A DNA stretch of 64,000 bases from Rhodocyclaceae bacterium (lineage in GTDB: Bacteria > Pseudomonadota > Gammaproteobacteria > Burkholderiales > Rhodocyclaceae), in the NCBI GenBank assembly GCA_016704145.1, contig JADJAS010000007.1, positions 1,674,001-1,738,000 on the forward strand. The letters are read 5' to 3'. A model generated the notes under the pieces. It searched no databases. It was not told where the DNA came from and was given only the letters and a program-made list of their open reading frames with translations. The position numbers and the translations under genes were made by a program. Below, one piece after another: positions 1 to 8,704 of this stretch. The number at the start of each line of letters is the position of its first letter. Within the stretch, counting starts at the first letter, position 1.

Positions 1-708
1 GTGGCGGCGGCGCTGCGGCTGCCGCTGCTGCAATGGCACGTGAAATCGACCACCAAGGCGCAGCAGGGCCTGTACGAATACGATGCCGTGTCGCGCCTGC
101 GCGATTCGCAGCTGGGCGACGACCGTGTTCGCCACATCGGCAACTACATCGTCAAGGGCGTGCTGTGGCAGGCTTTCGAGGCCGAGGAGCCGACGGTGAT
201 CCTGATCGACGAGATCGACAAGGCCGACATCGAGTTCCCGAACGATCTGCTGCGCGAACTTGACCGCATGGAGTTCCATGTGTACGAGACGCGCGAGACC
301 ATCCGCGCCCGTCATCGGCCCATTGTCTTCATCACTTCGAACAACGAGAAGGAACTGCCGGACGCCTTCCTGCGCCGCTGCTTTTTCCACTACATCCAGT
401 TCCCCGACCGCGAAACGATGGTGCGCATCGTGGACGTGCATTTCCCCGGCCTCAAGAAAGAATTGCTCACGGAGGCGCTGGAAGTCTTCTTCGGCCTGCG
501 CGAGGTGCCGGGACTGAAGAAGAAGCCCTCGACCTCGGAACTCATCGACTGGCTGAAGCTGCTGCTGGCCGAGGACATTCCGCCCGAGGTGCTGCATTCG
601 AAGGACAAGAAAGTGGTGGTGCCGCCGCTGCACGGGGCGCTGCTCAAGAACGAGCAGGACATCCACCTGTTCGAGCGGCTGGTGTTCATGGCCCAGCGCA
701 ACCGCTGA
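1..708 (+). CDS. MoxR-family AAA+ ATPase, 5' end missing
   Basis: This is the C-terminal part of a MoxR-type AAA+ ATPase; the gene begins before the window, so the Walker A loop is not visible. What is present includes the Walker B segment ILIDEIDKAD (about residues 67-76), a sensor-1 asparagine in FITSNNEKELPDAFLRR, and the arginine-finger region just after it. Such ATPases usually act as chaperones that insert metals or remodel partners together with a von Willebrand A protein. The next gene encodes exactly such a VWA protein 33 bases downstream, so the two probably form one functional unit. The client is unknown. The first GTG in the window is not the real start. Confidence 0.9.
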   Translation: MAAALRLPLLQWHVKSTTKAQQGLYEYDAVSRLRDSQLGDDRVRHIGNYIVKGVLWQAFEAEEPTVILIDEIDKADIEFPNDLLRELDRMEFHVYETRETIRARHRPIVFITSNNEKELPDAFLRRCFFHYIQFPDRETMVRIVDVHFPGLKKELLTEALEVFFGLREVPGLKKKPSTSELIDWLKLLLAEDIPPEVLHSKDKKVVVPPLHGALLKNEQDIHLFERLVFMAQRNR

Positions 709-730
709 AAGTCAGCCGTGGCGACACGCC
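708..730 (+). repeat. Dispersed 23-nt element, copy 1 (consensus form)
   Basis: Head AAAGTCAG, spacer CCGT, stem GGCG, loop ACA, stem CGCC. It starts on the last base of the TGA stop of the MoxR gene and fills most of the gap to the VWA gene. See the findings for the full family. Confidence 0.85.
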
Positions 731-740
731 GCGCCGGATC

Positions 741-1913
741 ATGCTGATCGATTTCTTCCTCCACCTCAAGGCGCGCAAGCTGCCGGTGTCCACGCGCGAA
801 TTCCTGATGCTGCTGGAAGCCCTGCGCGAGCGGGTGAGCGGCAACAGCATCGACGACTTTTACTTTCTGTCGCGGGCCTGCCTGGTCAAGGACGAAAGTC
901 ACTACGACCGTTACGACCGGGCGTTCGGCGAGTACTTCAAGGGCGTGACCGAAATTCCCGGCCTGGAAAGCGAGCTGCCCGAGGAGTGGTTGCGCGCCAT
1001 GGCGAAGAAGCTGCTCAGCCCCGAGGAGAAAGCCAAGCTGGAGGCGCTCGGCTGGGACAAGCTGATGGAGGAGCTGAAGAAGCGGCTGGAGGAACAGAAG
1101 GGCCGGCACCAGGGCGGCGGCAAGTGGATCGGCACGGGGGGCACCAGCCCTTTCGGCAACAGTGGCTACCATCCAGAAGGCATCCGCATCGGCGGTGAAT
1201 CCGCGGGCAACCGCACGGCGGTGAAAGTTTGGGCCAACCGCGAGTTTCGCAACCTCGACGACAACGTCGAACTGGGCACGCGCAACATCAAGGTGGCGCT
1301 GCGCCGGCTGCGGCGCTTCGCCCGCGAGGGCGCCGCCGAGGAACTGGACCTCGACGAGACCATCCGCGGCACGGCACGCAATGCCGGCTGGCTGGACCTG
1401 AAGATGCGTCCGGAGCGGCACAACAAGGTCAAGGTGCTGCTGTTCCTCGACATTGGCGGTTCGATGGACGACCACGTGCGCGTCTGCGAGGAAATGTTCT
1501 CGGCGGCCAAGAGCGAGTTCAAGCATCTCGAGCACTTCTACTTCCATAACTGTGTCTACGACTTTGTCTGGAGCGACAACGTGCGCCGACATGGCGAGCG
1601 GCTGCCCTTGTGGGATGTCATGCACCGCTACGGCAACGACTACAAGCTGGTGCTGGTCGGCGACGCCACCATGAGCCCCTACGAGATCATGCATCCGGGC
1701 GGCTCGGTCGAGTACAACAACGAGGAGCCGGGCGCCGTCTGGCTGCGGCGCCTGCTCGACACCTACCCGGCCGCCATCTGGCTCAATCCCGAGCCGGAGG
1801 CTTCGTGGAACTACCGGCCGTCGATCGGGATGATCCGCGAGATCATGGAATCGCGCATGTTCCCCCTGACCCTCGATGGCCTGGCGCGGGCGATGCGCGA
1901 GTTGAACAAGTAG
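741..1913 (+). CDS. VWA-domain protein, CoxE-like
   Basis: This 390-residue protein has an N-terminal helical region rich in charged residues (about 60-140) and a C-terminal von Willebrand A domain from about residue 230. The metal-site (MIDAS) motif reads DIGGSM, so the usual first serine of DxSxS is a glycine, a variant seen in CoxE-like proteins. VWA proteins paired with MoxR ATPases work as adaptors that recruit a substrate for remodelling or cofactor insertion. The gene follows the MoxR gene at 33 bases, the gap being occupied by the dispersed element, which suggests cotranscription. No signal peptide is visible, so it is probably cytoplasmic. The specific client cannot be read from the context. 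Confidence 0.85.
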   Translation: MLIDFFLHLKARKLPVSTREFLMLLEALRERVSGNSIDDFYFLSRACLVKDESHYDRYDRAFGEYFKGVTEIPGLESELPEEWLRAMAKKLLSPEEKAKLEALGWDKLMEELKKRLEEQKGRHQGGGKWIGTGGTSPFGNSGYHPEGIRIGGESAGNRTAVKVWANREFRNLDDNVELGTRNIKVALRRLRRFAREGAAEELDLDETIRGTARNAGWLDLKMRPERHNKVKVLLFLDIGGSMDDHVRVCEEMFSAAKSEFKHLEHFYFHNCVYDFVWSDNVRRHGERLPLWDVMHRYGNDYKLVLVGDATMSPYEIMHPGGSVEYNNEEPGAVWLRRLLDTYPAAIWLNPEPEASWNYRPSIGMIREIMESRMFPLTLDGLARAMRELNK

Positions 1914-1919
1914 CGCCGC

Positions 1920-3068
1920 TCAGAGGATCGGCACGCCTTCCTTCTCGCCGCGTTCGTAGACCACGTTGGCGCGGCCGACGATCAGCGAATCGAGCTGGCC
2001 GATGCGGTCGCTGTCCTTCTTGGCGTACGGCAGACGGTGCAGCACGTAACGCATGGCGTTCAGACGCGCGCGCTTCTTGCAGTCGGACTTGATCACGGTC
2101 CACGGCGCGTCGGCGGTGTCGGTGTAGAAGAACATCGCTTCCTTGGCCTTGGTGTACTCGTCCCACTTGTCGAGCGAGGCCATGTCGATCGGTGACAGCT
2201 TCCACTGCTTGAGCGGATGCACGCGCCGTTCCTTGAAGCGGCGGCGTTGCTCCTTCTGGCTCACCGAGAACCAGAACTTGATCAGGTGAATGCCGTTCCT
2301 GACCATCATCCGCTCGAACTCCGGCGCCTGGCGCATGAATTCCTGATATTCGGGGTCGCTGCAGAAGCCCATGACACGCTCGACACCGGCGCGGTTGTAC
2401 CAGGAGCGATCGAACATCACGATCTCGCCGGCGGTCGGCAGGTGTTGCGCGTAGCGCTGGAAATACCACTGGCCGCGCTCGACCTCGGTAGGTTTTTCCA
2501 GGGCGACGACGCGCGCGCCGCGAGGATTGAGATGCTCCATGAAGCGCTTGATGGCGCCGCCCTTGCCGGCGGCGTCGCGCCCCTCGAACAGGATCATCAC
2601 TTTCTGGCCGGTTTCCTTGACCCAGGCTTGCAGCTTGAGCAGTTCCACCTGCAAGCGGTATTTCTCCCGCTCATAGCTCTTGCGCGACATCAGGTTCTTG
2701 TAGGGATAGCCGCCTTCGCGCCAGCCCGCGGCGAGTTCCTCGTCGGGATGGACGCTGGTGGCCTCTTCGGTCATGCGCTGCTGGCGCAGCAGGGACTTGA
2801 GGATGGATAGCGACTCTTCCGCCGGCGCGCCCGAGAGGATGTCGCGCACCGCCGTCAGGCGCGCCTGCTGGGCGGCATCGGCCGCCTGTTCGACGGCGAA
2901 GGATTCGATCCGCTCGGGCGTGGTGGTCGGGCCAGTGTCGCCGGCGGCGGCCGGGCGGGGTTTGGGCGCGCGAGTTTTGGCGGGCACCGCCCGCGCGGTG
3001 GTTGGTTGCGGCGAGGTCGCGGCTCGGGTGGTGGCTGGTTTGCGAACGGTCGTTTCTCTGGCTGCCAT
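1920..3068 (-). CDS. ppk2: Polyphosphate kinase 2
   Basis: This is a PPK2-family kinase of 382 residues, which transfers phosphate between polyphosphate and nucleotides. Visible motifs are the Walker A loop EGRDAAGKGG, the Walker B/DRSWYNR motif after EIVMF, and the preceding PYKNLMSRKSYEREKY segment typical of the family. The N-terminal 70 or so residues are a low-complexity Ala/Thr/Pro/Arg tail. I chose the ATG at 3068, which has a GGAA Shine-Dalgarno-like sequence 8 bases upstream; the frame stays open further upstream but that part overlaps the small Cys-rich gene. It lies 4 bases downstream of that gene and is probably cotranscribed with it. It meets the VWA gene tail to tail. Substrate preference (ADP, GDP or AMP) is not decided here. 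Confidence 0.93.
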   Translation of the reverse strand: MAARETTVRKPATTRAATSPQPTTARAVPAKTRAPKPRPAAAGDTGPTTTPERIESFAVEQAADAAQQARLTAVRDILSGAPAEESLSILKSLLRQQRMTEEATSVHPDEELAAGWREGGYPYKNLMSRKSYEREKYRLQVELLKLQAWVKETGQKVMILFEGRDAAGKGGAIKRFMEHLNPRGARVVALEKPTEVERGQWYFQRYAQHLPTAGEIVMFDRSWYNRAGVERVMGFCSDPEYQEFMRQAPEFERMMVRNGIHLIKFWFSVSQKEQRRRFKERRVHPLKQWKLSPIDMASLDKWDEYTKAKEAMFFYTDTADAPWTVIKSDCKKRARLNAMRYVLHRLPYAKKDSDRIGQLDSLIVGRANVVYERGEKEGVPIL

Positions 3069-3072
3069 GGTG

Positions 3073-3291
3073 TTATTCCAAAGTATCGTCGAGTGGGTTC
3101 TTCGTCGATTGGGGCGGTGTCGTGCCTTGTTCCCGCGCCTGCCGCTGGTGCAGGCGGGTGTTCTTGTCTTCGTTGGCGAAGACATAGCGTCCGGCCAATA
3201 CGCAACCCTTCATGCCGGGATCGCAGGGCAGGTTGTTCACCTTGGTGCAGGTGTCATTGAGTTCGTGGGGGCAACCCCAGCCGCCGGCCAT
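3073..3291 (-). CDS. Small Cys-rich protein upstream of ppk2
   Basis: This 72-residue frame starts MAGGWGCPHE and contains four cysteines (CPHELNDTC, then LPCDPGMKGC), followed by a VLAGRYVFANEDKN segment and a polar tail. The spacing CPxxxxxxC...CDPGxKGC looks like a small metal-binding or redox fold, and I believe similar short proteins occur in other betaproteobacteria, though I cannot search. It ends 4 bases before ppk2, which argues for cotranscription. The frame is open further upstream, but the ATG at 3291 begins the ordered part. Function is unknown. Confidence 0.65.
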   Translation of the reverse strand: MAGGWGCPHELNDTCTKVNNLPCDPGMKGCVLAGRYVFANEDKNTRLHQRQAREQGTTPPQSTKNPLDDTLE

Positions 3292-3368
3292 GTCGTCGTC
3301 TGCTTCGGTAGCATTGGTGGAGGAACCTTGAATTGTTGCCCGACTTCGCCTGGTAGTAAAGTCGACGC

Positions 3369-5552
3369 GTGTTCGCCAGCCATCTCGACCGCGTTGCCAC
3401 GCGCATGCTATATGCATGGATTCGGCCGCGCTTGTTCCCCGAGCATCCAGGCGAATTGGGTCTCGATACGGCTAGGCCGGTCTGGTACGTTCTCGAACTG
3501 CCGCGCCGCTCCAATCTCCTCGTGCTGCGCGAGGAGACGCGCCGCGCCGGCTTGCCGGCCGGCGATGGCTATTTCTTTCTCAATCGAGTTACCACGCTGG
3601 TGGAGTCGGCGCGTGAACGCCATCGTCACCCGCCGATGCTCGAGCGGATCGTTAATGCTTCGGTCGAGGATGCTGGCCATGACGTGCAACTGGTGCCGGT
3701 GACCATCCTGTGGGGGCGCGCGCCGCGTGGCCAGCAGTCGCTGCTCAAGGCTTTGTTCTCGGAAACATGGGGGCCGACCGGCCATTTCCGGCAACTGATG
3801 GCCATCCTCGTCCATGGCCGCGATGCCGTGGTCCGTTTCGCCCCGCCGATCTCGACGCGCCAGTTGCTCGGCACCGAGCCGGATGCAACGCGCGCCGTAC
3901 GCAAGCTGGCGCGGGTGCTGCGCGTGCATTTCCGGCGCCAGCGCGAATTGGCGATCGGCCCCGACCTGTCGCATCGGAACACCCAGGTCGAACGTCTTTT
4001 GGCCGCGCCCACGGTGCGCAAAGCCATCGCTGACGAAGCGGCGACCCGGGGCATCACGCATGCCGAGGCCCATCGGCGGGCGTGGCGCTGTGCCCTGGAG
4101 ATTCCGTCCGACTATTCCTATGGCGTCGCCCGTGCCTTCGAGTTGTTTCTCGAATGGCTCTGGAACCGTCTCTACGACGGTATCGAAATCCGGGGAATCG
4201 ACGCGCTGGACGGCATCGAGCCCGGCAGCGGCATCATCTACCTGCCCTGCCATCGCAGCCATATCGATTACCTGTTGCTTTCGTTCATCATCTACCGCCA
4301 CGGCCTGACGCCGCCGCATGTCGCTGCCGGCATCAATCTGAACCTGCCGCTGGTCGGGCCGCTGCTGCGGCGTGGCGGCGCCTTCTTCATCCGGCGCAGT
4401 TTCAAGGGCGAGCCGCTCTACGCGGCCGTCTTCAAGGAATACCTGCATCTGATGATCTCGCGAGGCTTTCCGGTCGAATATTTCATCGAGGGCACGCGGT
4501 CGCGCACGGGCCGCATGTTGCCACCGCGCACCGGCATGCTGGCCATGACCCTTGGCAGCTACTTGCGCGATTATGGCCGCCCGCTGGTGCTGGTGCCGGT
4601 CTACATCGGCTACGAGAAGCTGCTCGAGGGGCACAGCTTCGTCGAGGAATTGGCCGGCCAGCCGAAGCGCAAGGAGTCATTACGTGGCTTGCTGGCGACC
4701 GTGCGCAGCTTGCGCCGCGAGTTTGGCAAGGTACATGTCGGCTTCGGCCGTCCGCTGTCGTTGGCCGAGTACCTGGACAGCGAGCATCCCGGCTGGCGAA
4801 ACGAATCGGCCGAGGGTGCCGGTTCATGGCTGAACGCCACGACCAGCGGCGTGGCCCACGAACTGGCTCGGCGCATCAACGAAGCGGCGGTGGTCAATCC
4901 GGTCAATCTGATCGCGTTGATCATGCTCGTGGCGCCGGATGGCGCGACCGACACGACGACCGTTCGGCGCATGATCGAGCATTACCGTGCCCTGCTGCGC
5001 GCCGCCCCCTACTCCTCGATGATGGCGTTTTGCGATGTCGCCGCCGAGGAGATCATCGGCCATGCCATCCGCCTCGGTGCGATCGAGCGCGCTGCCGGTG
5101 GCGAACGCTTGTGCGTGCCGGCCGGCGACGAGACCTTGCTTGCCTATTTCCGCAACAACGTGCTGCATCTGGTGGCGCTACCGTCGCTGCTGGCCTGTCT
5201 GCTGGTCATGGAACCGTGCTTGGCGCTGGAGCGCGCGGTGGCGGCCATCCGCCGCCTGCTGGTGCTCGCGCGCGAGGAGCTGTTCATGAACTGCACGCCC
5301 GAGGAGGTCTCCGGCGGTGTCGACACGGTACTCAACGTCCTTGCCGGCCGCGAGCTGATCCGGCGTCGGGAAGGAGACCTGCTGGCACCGCCGCCAGGGA
5401 GTCGCGAGCATGCCGAACTGTCGATGCTGGCCGAAACCATGCGTGTCGCGCTGGGAGTTTCCCTGCTGAAAGTGGCGCTGGCGCCGGATGCCGGCGCCGA
5501 TGGATTCAGCGTGCCTTCGACCACGAATCCTTCAGCGTCACCGCGCGGTTGA
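3369..5552 (+). CDS. plsB: Glycerol-3-phosphate 1-O-acyltransferase PlsB
   Basis: PlsB acylates sn-glycerol-3-phosphate at the inner membrane, the first step of phospholipid synthesis. The protein is 727 residues, somewhat shorter than the E. coli enzyme. The four acyltransferase blocks are clear: HRSHIDY (H295 and D300, catalytic pair), GAFFIRR, PVEYFIEGTRSRTGR, and PLVLVPVYIGYEK. The start is GTG at 3369; an in-frame ATG at 3405 is an alternative. The gene is divergent from the Cys-rich/ppk2 pair with a 77-base gap that must hold both promoters, though I see no convincing hexamer pair. Its 3' end overlaps the end of glnS by 47 bases on the opposite strand. Confidence 0.95.
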   Translation: MFASHLDRVATRMLYAWIRPRLFPEHPGELGLDTARPVWYVLELPRRSNLLVLREETRRAGLPAGDGYFFLNRVTTLVESARERHRHPPMLERIVNASVEDAGHDVQLVPVTILWGRAPRGQQSLLKALFSETWGPTGHFRQLMAILVHGRDAVVRFAPPISTRQLLGTEPDATRAVRKLARVLRVHFRRQRELAIGPDLSHRNTQVERLLAAPTVRKAIADEAATRGITHAEAHRRAWRCALEIPSDYSYGVARAFELFLEWLWNRLYDGIEIRGIDALDGIEPGSGIIYLPCHRSHIDYLLLSFIIYRHGLTPPHVAAGINLNLPLVGPLLRRGGAFFIRRSFKGEPLYAAVFKEYLHLMISRGFPVEYFIEGTRSRTGRMLPPRTGMLAMTLGSYLRDYGRPLVLVPVYIGYEKLLEGHSFVEELAGQPKRKESLRGLLATVRSLRREFGKVHVGFGRPLSLAEYLDSEHPGWRNESAEGAGSWLNATTSGVAHELARRINEAAVVNPVNLIALIMLVAPDGATDTTTVRRMIEHYRALLRAAPYSSMMAFCDVAAEEIIGHAIRLGAIERAAGGERLCVPAGDETLLAYFRNNVLHLVALPSLLACLLVMEPCLALERAVAAIRRLLVLAREELFMNCTPEEVSGGVDTVLNVLAGRELIRRREGDLLAPPPGSREHAELSMLAETMRVALGVSLLKVALAPDAGADGFSVPSTTNPSASPRG

Positions 5553-7272
5553 ACGCCGGCGCGCCGGGTCGCGAGTCGACACGGTCGGCGACGAAGTAAC
5601 CATGGCGCTCAAACTGGAAGCGCTCTTCCGGAATCGCTTCCTTCAAGGCCGGCTCCAGTTGCGCGGCGATGATGCGCTTCGAATCCGGATTCAGGTCGTC
5701 GATGAAATCGCGGCCGCCCGCGCCGGGAGCCTCGGCGCTGAACAGCCGGTCATAGAGCCGTACTTCGGCCTGGTAGGCATGCTTCGCCGAGACCCAGTGG
5801 ATGTTGCCCTTGACCTTGACACTGTCGGCGCCCGGCGTGCCCGACTTGGTGTCCGGCAGGTAGATGCAATGCACGGACTTGATGTTGCCGGCTTCGTCCT
5901 TGACGCAGCCGGTGCATTTCACTACGTAGCCGTAGCGCAGGCGTACCGTGTTGCCGGGGAACAGGCGGAAGTAGCCCTTCGGCGGATGTTCGGTGAAATC
6001 CTCGCGCTCGATCCAGAGTTCCTTGGCGAACGGAATCTCGCGCCTGCCCCAGTCCGGCTGTTGCGGATGGTTGGGCGCTTCGCACATTTCTTCCTGGTCT
6101 TCCGGATAGTTGTCAATGACGAGCCTGACTGGATCGAGCACGGCGATGCGGCGCAGCGCGGTTTCGTTGAGATGGTCGCGCATGCAGCCTTCCAGCACGC
6201 TCATGTCGATCCACGAGTCCGACTTGGCGACGCCGATCATGTCGGCGAAGCGGCGGAAGCCCTCGGCCGTGAAGCCGCGCCGGCGCGCGCCGACCAGCGT
6301 CGGCAGGCGCGGGTCGTCCCAGCCGTCGACGTGTTTTTCCTCGACGAGCTGGATCAGTTTTCTCTTCGAGAGGACGACGTAGGAAAGGTTGAGGCGCGCG
6401 AACTCGATCTGCTGTGGCAGCGGCCGTTGCAACAGGCCACCTTCGGCGAGCCGCTCCAGCAACCAGTCGTAGAACGGTCGCTGGTCCTCGAACTCCAGCG
6501 TGCAGATCGAGTGGGTGATGTTCTCCAGCGCGTCCTCGATCGGGTGGGCGTAGGTGTACATGGGGTAGATGCACCAGGCGTCACCGGTGTTGTGGTGGGT
6601 CGCGCGCTTGATGCGGTAGATCGCCGGGTCGCGCAGGTTGATGTTCGGCGAGGCCATGTCGATCCTCGCTCGCAGCACATGCGCGCCGTCGGCGAATTCG
6701 CCCGCCTTCATGCGCCGGAACAGGTCGAGGTTCTCCGCGGCCGAACGGTTCCGGTACGGACTCGCCTTGCCGGGCTCGGTGAGCGTGCCGCGGCTGGCGC
6801 GCATTTCCTCGGCACTTTGCGAATCGACGTAGGCGTTGCCGGACTCGATCAGGTACTCGGCGAATGCATACATCCAGTCGAAGTAGTTGGAGGCGTAGTA
6901 GAGATTCGCGCCCCAGTCGAAGCCGAGCCATTTCACTGCGTCGATGATGGAATCGACGTATTCCTGTTCCTCCTTCTCCGGATTTGTGTCGTCGAAACGC
7001 AGGTGGCAGGCGCCGCCGTAGTCCCGCGCCAGGCCGAAGTTGAGGCAGATCGACTTGGCGTGGCCAAAGTGCAGGTAGCCGTTCGGTTCCGGCGGGAACC
7101 GGGTGCGTATCTTCGGCGTGTCGCCAAGGCTGACTTTGTGCTGCTCGGCCGGCCCGGGCCGGCCGGACCAGCGGCGCGGCGCGAACTTGTTCGCCGCCAG
7201 GTCGGCATCGATGATGTTGCGGATGAAGTTGGAGCCGGAGGCCTTGGCGGAACTGGGATCGGTGGGTGACAT
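5506..7272 (-). CDS. glnS: Glutaminyl-tRNA synthetase
   Basis: GlnRS charges tRNA-Gln with glutamine in the cytoplasm. The 588-residue protein shows the class I signature as HFGHAKS (HIGH variant) after TRFPPEPNGYL, and a KMSKS-type loop VLSKRKL. The C-terminal beta-barrel anticodon-binding part is present and length is normal. The N-terminal region between NKFAPRRW and TRFPPEP is about 20 residues longer than the compact form I know from E. coli, and that extra stretch includes residues 46-53 (KVSLGDTP), which are encoded by a copy of the dispersed element. The gene is divergent from the hydrolase gene at 7451 and convergent with plsB. Confidence 0.97.
   Translation of the reverse strand: MSPTDPSSAKASGSNFIRNIIDADLAANKFAPRRWSGRPGPAEQHKVSLGDTPKIRTRFPPEPNGYLHFGHAKSICLNFGLARDYGGACHLRFDDTNPEKEEQEYVDSIIDAVKWLGFDWGANLYYASNYFDWMYAFAEYLIESGNAYVDSQSAEEMRASRGTLTEPGKASPYRNRSAAENLDLFRRMKAGEFADGAHVLRARIDMASPNINLRDPAIYRIKRATHHNTGDAWCIYPMYTYAHPIEDALENITHSICTLEFEDQRPFYDWLLERLAEGGLLQRPLPQQIEFARLNLSYVVLSKRKLIQLVEEKHVDGWDDPRLPTLVGARRRGFTAEGFRRFADMIGVAKSDSWIDMSVLEGCMRDHLNETALRRIAVLDPVRLVIDNYPEDQEEMCEAPNHPQQPDWGRREIPFAKELWIEREDFTEHPPKGYFRLFPGNTVRLRYGYVVKCTGCVKDEAGNIKSVHCIYLPDTKSGTPGADSVKVKGNIHWVSAKHAYQAEVRLYDRLFSAEAPGAGGRDFIDDLNPDSKRIIAAQLEPALKEAIPEERFQFERHGYFVADRVDSRPGAPAFNRAVTLKDSWSKAR
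7115..7137 (-). repeat. Dispersed 23-nt element, copy 2, inside glnS
   Basis: Minus-strand copy: head AAAGTCAG, spacer CCTT, stem GGCG, loop ACA, stem CGCC. It is read in frame as KVSLGDTP in the N-terminal extension of GlnRS. Confidence 0.85.
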
Positions 7273-7450
7273 GACGGTCTGGAACGGCAGGCGAGTCGTG
7301 AAGCCTTCATTCTAGCGGGCCGGGTCCTTGAGCGCGTCACTGCTCAACGTCCGATCGAAGGTGCTCTGACTTACAATCACCCGCTCCATGTCCGGCGGGG
7401 CGGATCGACCATGAGCCGGATATCCAATACCTCGTTCAGGAGAAAAGAAC

Positions 7451-8422
7451 ATGGCTACCAGATTCTGGTCGGCGGCGTGCGCGGCACTGGTCGCAGGTCT
7501 GCTCATGGCCGTCGTCGGCCCGTCGACGGCCGGCGCGCTGGCGCAGAAGACCCAGGTGCCGGGCTACTACCGGATGACGCTCGGCAACATCGAGGTCACG
7601 GCGCTGTTCGACGGCGCCACCCAGCTCGATCCCAAGTTGCTGAAGAACACCAGTGCCCAGGAAGTCGCCAAGCTGCACGCGCGCATGTTCGTCAAGGGCC
7701 CGACCTTGCAGATCGCGGTCAATGCCTACCTGATCAACAGCGGTGGCAAGTTGGTGCTGGTCGATGCCGGCGCGGCCAAGGTACTGGGGCCCAAGCTGGG
7801 GCAGATCGTCACCAATCTCAAGGCCGCCGGACACACGCCCGAGCAGGTCGACGTGGTGCTGCTCACCCACCTGCATGGCGACCACGTCGCCGGCCTGGTC
7901 GATGCGGAGGGCAAGGCGGTGTTTGCCAATGCGCAGATCTGGTCGGCCAAGGCCGACAACGATTTCTGGCTGAGCGAGGAAATCGCCGCCAAGGCGCCCA
8001 AGGAATTCCAGCCTTTCTTCAAGATGGCGCGCGACGCGGCGGCCCCCTACCTCAAGACCGGCCAATGGAAGACTTACGCGACGGACCAGGAGTTGCTGCC
8101 GGGCATCGCCAGTGTTGCCGCCAATGGCCACACGCCGGGGCATAGCGGTTACCTGGTGGGCACGGGCGAGGACCGCCTGCTGATCTGGGGTGACATCGTC
8201 CATAACCATGCCGTGCAGTTCGCGCGTCCGCAGGTTGCCATCGAGTACGACAACGATCCCAAGGCGGCCGTCGCCACGCGCAAGGCAATTTTCGCAAAGG
8301 CCGCCAGGGAGAAGCTGCTGGTTGCGGGCATGCACCTGCCCTTCCCCGGCATCGGCCACGTGCGCAAGGAAGCTAGCGGCTACAGTTGGGTGCCCATCGA
8401 CTTCGCGCCGCTGCCGGAATAA
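7451..8422 (+). CDS. Secreted metallo-beta-lactamase-fold hydrolase, methyl parathion hydrolase-like
   Basis: This 323-residue protein has a signal peptide (about residues 1-31, ending GALA) and an MBL fold. Metal ligands are visible as H140, H142, D144, H145 (THLHGDH), H227 (NGHTPGH), D248 (IWGDIVHN) and H295 (AGMHLPFPGIGH). All seven sit exactly seven residues before the corresponding ligands of methyl parathion hydrolase, and the flanking text (PGYYRMTLG, HLPFPGIGH) also resembles that family. The enzyme should be a periplasmic dinuclear hydrolase; natural substrates could be lactones or esters rather than organophosphates. An AGGAG sequence precedes the ATG. It is transcribed away from glnS and followed by the toxin-antitoxin island. 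Confidence 0.85.
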   Translation: MATRFWSAACAALVAGLLMAVVGPSTAGALAQKTQVPGYYRMTLGNIEVTALFDGATQLDPKLLKNTSAQEVAKLHARMFVKGPTLQIAVNAYLINSGGKLVLVDAGAAKVLGPKLGQIVTNLKAAGHTPEQVDVVLLTHLHGDHVAGLVDAEGKAVFANAQIWSAKADNDFWLSEEIAAKAPKEFQPFFKMARDAAAPYLKTGQWKTYATDQELLPGIASVAANGHTPGHSGYLVGTGEDRLLIWGDIVHNHAVQFARPQVAIEYDNDPKAAVATRKAIFAKAAREKLLVAGMHLPFPGIGHVRKEASGYSWVPIDFAPLPE

Positions 8423-8480
8423 GCGCCGTTCTGCCGGCGCTGACTAGCATGTCGGCTCGAACTCGTCGAGGAGCCAAACC

Positions 8481-8690
8481 ATGACCACTGCCGACATTGC
8501 CGCCATGCCCGTCGCAGAAAAACTGAAGCTGCTGGAAGCGCTCTGGGACTCGCTGTGTGCTACATCGGATCGTGACATTGCATCGCCACCATGGCACGCC
8601 GAAGTGCTTGAAGCACGTTTGCAGCGCCTCGCCGCCGGAACCGAACCGACCTCTTCCTGGCGGGAAGCCAAGGATCGTATTCGCACCTAG
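8481..8690 (+). CDS. Antitoxin of the addiction-module component family
   Basis: This 69-residue protein has the pattern of the short antitoxins paired with RelE/ParE toxins: MPVAEKLKLLEALWDSL in the N-terminal half, then W-x-E-V-L-E-A-R-L and a terminal W-x-E-A-K-x-R-I. It would bind and neutralise the toxin encoded 14 bases downstream and repress its own promoter. The upstream sequence has TAGCAT at 8445-8450, a possible -10 element, and GAGGAG just before the ATG. The same CTAGCATGT string recurs upstream of the peptide gene at 9068. Because the downstream toxin is broken, this antitoxin may now be an orphan. Confidence 0.8.
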   Translation: MTTADIAAMPVAEKLKLLEALWDSLCATSDRDIASPPWHAEVLEARLQRLAAGTEPTSSWREAKDRIRT

Positions 8691-8704
8691 GTCCGAGCGG
8701 ACTG

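Noticed and set aside
3328..3359. TTGAAT...TAGTAA upstream of plsB as a promoter
   Set aside because: The spacing is 20 bases, too long for a sigma-70 promoter, and the alternative spacing gives a poor -10 box.
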